DNA of 18,682 nucleotides. Origin: JBLIRR01 sp049472395. Its GTDB lineage: Bacteria; SZUA-182; DTGQ01; JBLIRR01. The DNA lies in the NCBI GenBank assembly GCA_049472395.1, contig JBLIRR010000070.1, forward strand, positions 1-18,682. The letters are read 5' to 3'. The notes beneath the pieces were generated by a model. That model was not told the origin of the DNA. It saw nothing but the letters and a program-made list of their open reading frames with translations, and searched no databases. Position 1 is the stretch's first letter, and every line of letters begins with the position of its first letter. The position numbers and the translations under genes were made by a program. Positions 15,419 through 18,682 of the stretch are shown here, piece by piece.

Positions 15419-16435
15419 AGAAAAATCACCGAGACAGGCCGTCGCGAAGGCATTGTCTTTGATGCCAAAGCCCAAATTCTTGGGATTGAGAAAACCGAAC
15501 CTGGGGAAGATGTTTCACCTCGAAATTTTCTGGTCTCCTCGGTCGTGGATGAGCTGATCATATCCTCTCAGGGCAAAGCCAAGGTCATTTCCTTGGCTAC
15601 CAAAGGTCGAGGAGCTATTCTCCTCGGCGGGCATTTGGGGCAAACCTATTGGTTGAACGGGTCCAGCGGTGAGATGACAAGCTCCACCTATTACACAAAA
15701 GATAAAGGGCTTCCGTCATGGGTCAAATCGTGGAATAAGAAAAAAATAGCGGACTCATTTTTTAATAAGACTTGGGATAGAAGTTTACCGGTTTCAGCTT
15801 ATGCTGCACCCGACGACGCACCGTATGAAGGCGATGTCAAAGGATTGGGAAAAACCTTTCCCCACGCTGTAAACGGCAAGCTCGCCAAGCCTGGCCCTGA
15901 TTTCTATGAAGCCTTCATGCGAACGCCCTTTGCCAACGATTTGGAGATTGATTTTGCAAAAGCAGCCATTGCAGGTGAAAAGCTTGGCGGCCGAGGAGTA
16001 ACCGACTTGCTCGCTGTCTCACTTTCAGCTCTTGACCTAACGGGTCACGACTATGGCCCGTATAGCCAGGAGGTGCAAGACCTCGTTGTCCGCACCGACC
16101 AACAGATCGGCGATTTTGTGGATTGGATCGAAAACACGATAGGGACAGGCAATGTCCTTGTTGTCGTGGCAGGGGATCATGGTGTTAGTCCCATTCCCGA
16201 GCAGATGGCCGCCATGGGGTTCGATGCATTTCGCATCAAGAAGAGAGAGCTAAAAGAGACGATCGAAGGCGCACTGAAAAAGCGCTTTGGCGAAGAAAAA
16301 TGGGTCCTTGCTCTCGAAGATCCGCATATCTTTCTTGATCGCCAGCGGATCGATGAGATGAAGCTCGATCATGCACAGGTTCAACGAATTGCCGGTGAGG
16401 CAGCGAGGGAGATATCATTCCATTATTTGATGTAG
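15419..16435 (+). pseudogene. internal fragment of an alkaline phosphatase/phosphodiesterase
   Basis: The frame is open from 15401, but family-like sequence begins at about 15431 (TGRREGIVFDAK) and ends at about 16413 (GEAAREI), before an unrelated tail (SFHYLM). It matches the middle of type I alkaline phosphatase/nucleotide pyrophosphatase-like enzymes of about 550 aa (PafA-like). Visible are SPRNFLVSSVVDEL, KVISLATKGRGAILLGGH, DDAPYEGD, LGKTFPH, then metal ligands in LDLTGHDYGP and AGDHGVSP. The N-terminal part with the catalytic Thr/Ser nucleophile and first metal Asp is missing, as is the C-terminal part with the last metal His. It cannot be a functional enzyme. The GC content is visibly higher than its neighbours, suggesting capture of another gene's fragment. 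An AAGGAG lies at 15415-15420 but no good start codon follows until GTG 15545. Confidence 0.8.
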
Positions 16436-16639
16436 CCAAAGAAAAATAATATTTAGCTGACCATTTTAACTTTTGCGCGGATTGTTTTCCAAAGTTCTCT
16501 AAAAGCGGTCAATTTGGCTGATTTTAGGCAAGGGTATCCTATTAACTTTTGTAAAATTTTTTTTAATTAATTATTCTTGTAAGATTTTTAAACCAAGTTT
16601 CATTCATAATTCATTGGGGATTAGTGGTTGGTAAAGATC
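16436..16639. other. short AT-rich spacer
   Basis: No gene is visible. ccattttaac (about 16460) resembles an R'' box, and ggtcaatttggctgattttagg resembles attC interior sequence, but no paired arms can be built. It is probably degraded cassette DNA. Confidence 0.3.
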
Positions 16640-16673
16640 AGTTAACAAGGCGAGTGATCGCTCGTCGTTATCA
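16640..16673 (+). repeat. possible minimal attC remnant
   Basis: AGTTAAC (16640-16646) and GTTATCA (16667-16673) flank the near-palindrome ggcgag-tgatc-gctcgtc. The R' box is nearly complementary to the R'' TGATAAC of the next site at 17073. At 34 bases it is far shorter than a working attC and is probably an internally deleted one. Confidence 0.4.
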
Positions 16674-16690
16674 GAAACAAAAAAGAGAAA

Positions 16691-17068
16691 ATGAAAAATA
16701 AAAAAAAAAGAAATAAATTCAAACAAATTCTTATAGCTTCTGTATTCGTTATAGCAGTTATTCTTGTTGCCCCGTATAGTCTATTAAGTAATAAAGCTTT
16801 TATTAGCGATTATATTGTTGGATGTCCTTATGAAGTTGTTTCTGTAGACGGAAAACCAGCAGAAAGAGCAAAACATGGTGTAATCATTACTGTTGTGCCT
16901 CTTGTAAAAGTCTCTGCTGGCAGGCATACATTAACACTACAAGAAAAAGACATGTATTCAAAAAATATAAATGATCCTATAGAAAACTTTATAATTAACG
17001 TAGAGGCGAGAAAAAGGTACCGTTTAAACAAAGTAAATGGCCTGCCTGTTATTGAGCTCGAAAAATAA
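16691..17068 (+). CDS. small membrane-anchored protein
   Basis: This 125-aa protein has a strongly basic N-terminus (KNKKKRNKFK), then one membrane segment (residues about 12-32, ILIASVFVIAVILVAPYSLL). A soluble domain outside the membrane follows. From residue about 43 it reads like a small beta-sandwich (CPYEVVSVDGKPAERAKHGVIITVVPLVKVSAGRHTLTL...YRLNKVNGLPVIELE). The VSAGRHTLTL stretch resembles PEGA/Ig-like surface domains that present a strand-turn-strand, but this is only resemblance. It starts 17 bases after the attC-like R' at 16667 with a weak AGAG ribosome-binding site. An attC begins just after its stop. Confidence 0.65.
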   Translation: MKNKKKRNKFKQILIASVFVIAVILVAPYSLLSNKAFISDYIVGCPYEVVSVDGKPAERAKHGVIITVVPLVKVSAGRHTLTLQEKDMYSKNINDPIENFIINVEARKRYRLNKVNGLPVIELEK

Positions 17069-17072
17069 GCGC

Positions 17073-17143
17073 TGATAACAATGCCATCCACCGGATTTTG
17101 TTCCGCTGCCGCTCCACAAAACCAGTGATGGCAAGCGTTATCG
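17073..17143 (+). repeat. attC site 10 (short type)
   Basis: R'' TGATAAC (17073-17079) and R' GTTATCG (17137-17143) are complementary in 6 of 7 positions. The arms tgccatccaccggAttttg and aaaaccagtgatggca pair with an extra base. It is 71 bases long, of the short type seen at 3599 and 11226. It is the last clear attC in the window. Confidence 0.85.
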
Positions 17144-17160
17144 CCTTAAAAGGACATAGT

Positions 17161-17789
17161 ATGAATAGAAAAATTTTTTTACCCGCCATTATTCTTGTAC
17201 TTTCACAATGCAAATTTCCTGTGCCGTAAATAGGCTATCTTCTAATTTTGAGTCACGTGTACATGACGGGCATTTATGTGCAAGAGGATCAGCCTGGATA
17301 AACACACAAAATATTCTTCTGAAAGTATCTTCAAGAGACATTGGAGTATCAGCTTCATAAGACACAAAAATATATGCAAATAACGATATGAAACTCATTC
17401 TCAAGGATTCACGTTTGACTAAAGGTATTTCTCAAGGGGAAGCGATATTGGTAGCTGGTCGTGTGCTTCTCACAAAGAATATAGAAATCGAAGAAAACTA
17501 TGCCATTGATGTACTTGATGGTGTTGCGCTATTTCAACAGCTGGCATTTACTATTCTTGAGCTTTCATCTGAAAATGGACGAGAAAACACCGTCTTCCCT
17601 TTTCATAAAGAAATCCATAAATCAAAATATCCAATAAAAGCTACTACTCAGAGTGCAAGTGCCTATTTTCAGGCACCATGGAACTCTGTAGTTGATTTAA
17701 AGCGAAAAGATGCTGGGACAATATATTTCAAAATACATTTTAACTTCGTGCTTGAAGGTGGTAAAGAAATAAATACGCATCAGAGCTAA
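17161..17789 (+). pseudogene. exported unknown protein, broken by frameshift and stop
   Basis: A good start (AAAGGA then ATG 17161) opens a signal-peptide-like sequence (NRKIFLPAIILVLSQ) that stops after 22 codons. From 17208 a shifted frame continues as a plausible mature protein (ISCAVNRLSSNFESRVHDGHLCARGSAWINTQNILLKVSS...). It is then interrupted by TAA at 17358-17360 and continues in the same frame to 17789. The last part (133 codons from ATG 17388) looks beta-rich and could be mistaken for an intact gene, but it has no convincing ribosome-binding site. I read the whole as one decayed exported protein of about 200 aa with one frameshift and one nonsense mutation. Function is unknown, and two small independent genes remain possible. 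Confidence 0.55.
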
Positions 17790-17814
17790 TCCAAATGTAC
17801 CGTGTAGAAAAAAT

Positions 17815-18041
17815 GAAAACTAAAAGAAAATCAATACGTTAAATACATGCTGACTTCTTCACAGAAAATGGCAAGAACAAAAAAGTAATGGTTTTAAAGC
17901 ACCTGTCGCTTAATAGAATAGGGCCTCTTGAAAGATGCTAGCTAAAGAAACCACAAAAGAAAACCAATACATTAAAAAGAAGCTGGTTATCTGTGAGATA
18001 AAGGCAAGTATAATAATAGGAATAGCTTTTAATGACATCAT
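17815..18041 (-). repeat. degenerate minus-strand repeat with hydrophobic reading frame
   Basis: Two diverged tandem units (about 17822-17875 and 17953-18010) share aaaagaaaaYcaatacRtta and a ggcaag end. A third copy lies at 14165-14260. On the minus strand the second unit encodes a 43-residue hydrophobic peptide (start 18041, stop 17910: IIILAFISQITSFFLMYWFSF...). The first reads similarly (VLAIFCEEVSMYLTY) before a stop. These look like relics of a small membrane protein gene. Whether any copy is expressed is unknown. Confidence 0.45.
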
Positions 18042-18092
18042 ATTAATTAGACAACCTCTTTATAGCATGATGAAAAAGCATTTTTTAATCAC

Positions 18093-18682
18093 ATGAAATT
18101 TTTAAAAATATTCGTTTTATTAACTGGTGGAATAACAGCGATTATTTTGAGTTGGTATTCAGTTTCAAGAATCAGAAGCATAAGTAATCCTCTATCAGTC
18201 TATTCGTTCGAAGAAAATATGACAGAAAAAAATACTTTTGAAACCGATAGATTAAAAGTTGCCTCCTACAATATTGCACATGCTCGCGGTGGAAAGTACG
18301 GTGCAAAAAACTGGAATCATAATACCGAAAAAGAACTGCTTAAACATCTTGATAAAATTGTCGAACAGATTAAAAACGAACATCCTGATATTATAGTATT
18401 AAATGAAATTGATTTTTCGTCTGCTTGGAGTTTCAATATTAATCAGGCAAAATATATTGGTAAAAACTGCGGATACGCATATATACTGGAGCAGAAGAAT
18501 ATGGATGTCTCATTCCCTTTTTACCGCTTCTGCTTCGGAAATGCGATATTGAGCAAGTATCCGATTGAAAATGAAAAATTTATTGATTTTCACCCATATT
18601 CCAAACTTGAAGATATATTTGCGGGAAACCATGATGCGTTTTTCTGTGAATTGAAATTAACGACCGGCCGTATAGGCATATT
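18093..18682 (+). CDS. endonuclease/exonuclease/phosphatase (EEP) family protein, N-terminal part
   Basis: The frame starts at ATG 18093 and runs past the end of the window, giving 196 codons. Residues 1-22 form a signal peptide or membrane anchor. The EEP domain starts at about residue 55. It shows the metal-binding Asn in VASYNIAHARGG (N60), the catalytic Glu in PDIIVLNEIDF (E105), and FGNAILSKYPI near 150. The family hydrolyses phosphodiesters or phosphomonoesters, cutting nucleic acids, sphingomyelin, inositol phosphates or similar substrates. The N-terminal anchor places the active domain outside the cytoplasm, as in secreted nucleases or lipid-acting members. No strong ribosome-binding site and no attC between 17143 and this gene were found, so it may lie outside the cassette array or in a long degraded cassette. 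Confidence 0.75.
   Translation, partial: MKFLKIFVLLTGGITAIILSWYSVSRIRSISNPLSVYSFEENMTEKNTFETDRLKVASYNIAHARGGKYGAKNWNHNTEKELLKHLDKIVEQIKNEHPDIIVLNEIDFSSAWSFNINQAKYIGKNCGYAYILEQKNMDVSFPFYRFCFGNAILSKYPIENEKFIDFHPYSKLEDIFAGNHDAFFCELKLTTGRIGI

Noticed and set aside
321..17143. CRISPR array
   Set aside because: The repeats are 70-135 bases long, internally paired and separated by genes, not short repeats with regular spacers.
17388..17789. Independent 133-aa gene
   Set aside because: Its frame is continuous with the broken upstream frame apart from one TAA, and it lacks a good ribosome-binding site; treated as part of a pseudogene.

Overview
This window is a stretch of an integron gene-cassette array, probably part of a sedentary chromosomal integron or an attC cluster lacking its integrase. 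No integrase gene or attI site lies inside it. At least nine sites read as attC recombination sites. Each has an outer R''/R' pair (for example ATTTAAC...GTTAAAT or GTATAAC...GTTATAC), an imperfect stem and, in most, one unpaired A in the 5' arm (ggAc...). Almost all genes lie on the + strand between these sites, as expected for cassettes. The DNA is AT-rich. The N-terminal signals and export segments suggest a Gram-negative-like environmental bacterium, but I cannot name the lineage from sequence alone.

Layout. 1-248: 3' end of an unknown gene. 321-1148: an attC interrupted exactly at its R' box by a compact group II intron (about 448-1140) that has domain V but no reverse transcriptase. 1141-3255: a restriction-modification cassette with a PaeR7I/XhoI-type endonuclease gene carrying an in-frame TGA, overlapped by an intact beta-class SPPYW methyltransferase gene. 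3256-3672: a small cassette with a 47-aa protein. 3673-7753: a large cassette with a TIR-like/DUF4062-like - NACHT - FGE-sulfatase protein of about 1020 aa. 7754-8638: a protein with an Rx4H HEPN-like motif. 8637-9296: a membrane-anchored protein whose ATG overlaps the attC R' box. 9297-11316: two exported proteins in one cassette. 11317-about 12000: an HNH nuclease cassette ending in a damaged attC.

12000-13216 looks like inserted or degraded DNA carrying a minus-strand Tyr/Gly/Pro-rich exported protein. 13217-14048: a membrane protein cassette with a textbook attC. 14049-15358: a 31-aa zeta-toxin-like fragment, a degenerate minus-strand repeat, then an exported protein. 15359-16673: an internal fragment of an alkaline phosphatase/phosphodiesterase of visibly higher GC. 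16674-17143: a small anchored protein. 17144-17800: a broken exported-protein gene. 17800-18090: a second copy of the minus-strand repeat. 18093-end: the start of an endonuclease/exonuclease/phosphatase-family protein.

The cassettes include several likely phage-defence functions: an R-M system with a dead R, a NACHT STAND NTPase, a HEPN-like protein and an HNH nuclease. They sit beside several small secreted or anchored proteins of unknown role and several broken genes. This fits a slowly changing cassette reservoir. The most striking items are the ORF-less group II intron in an attC site and the NACHT-FGE protein carried as a cassette-sized unit.
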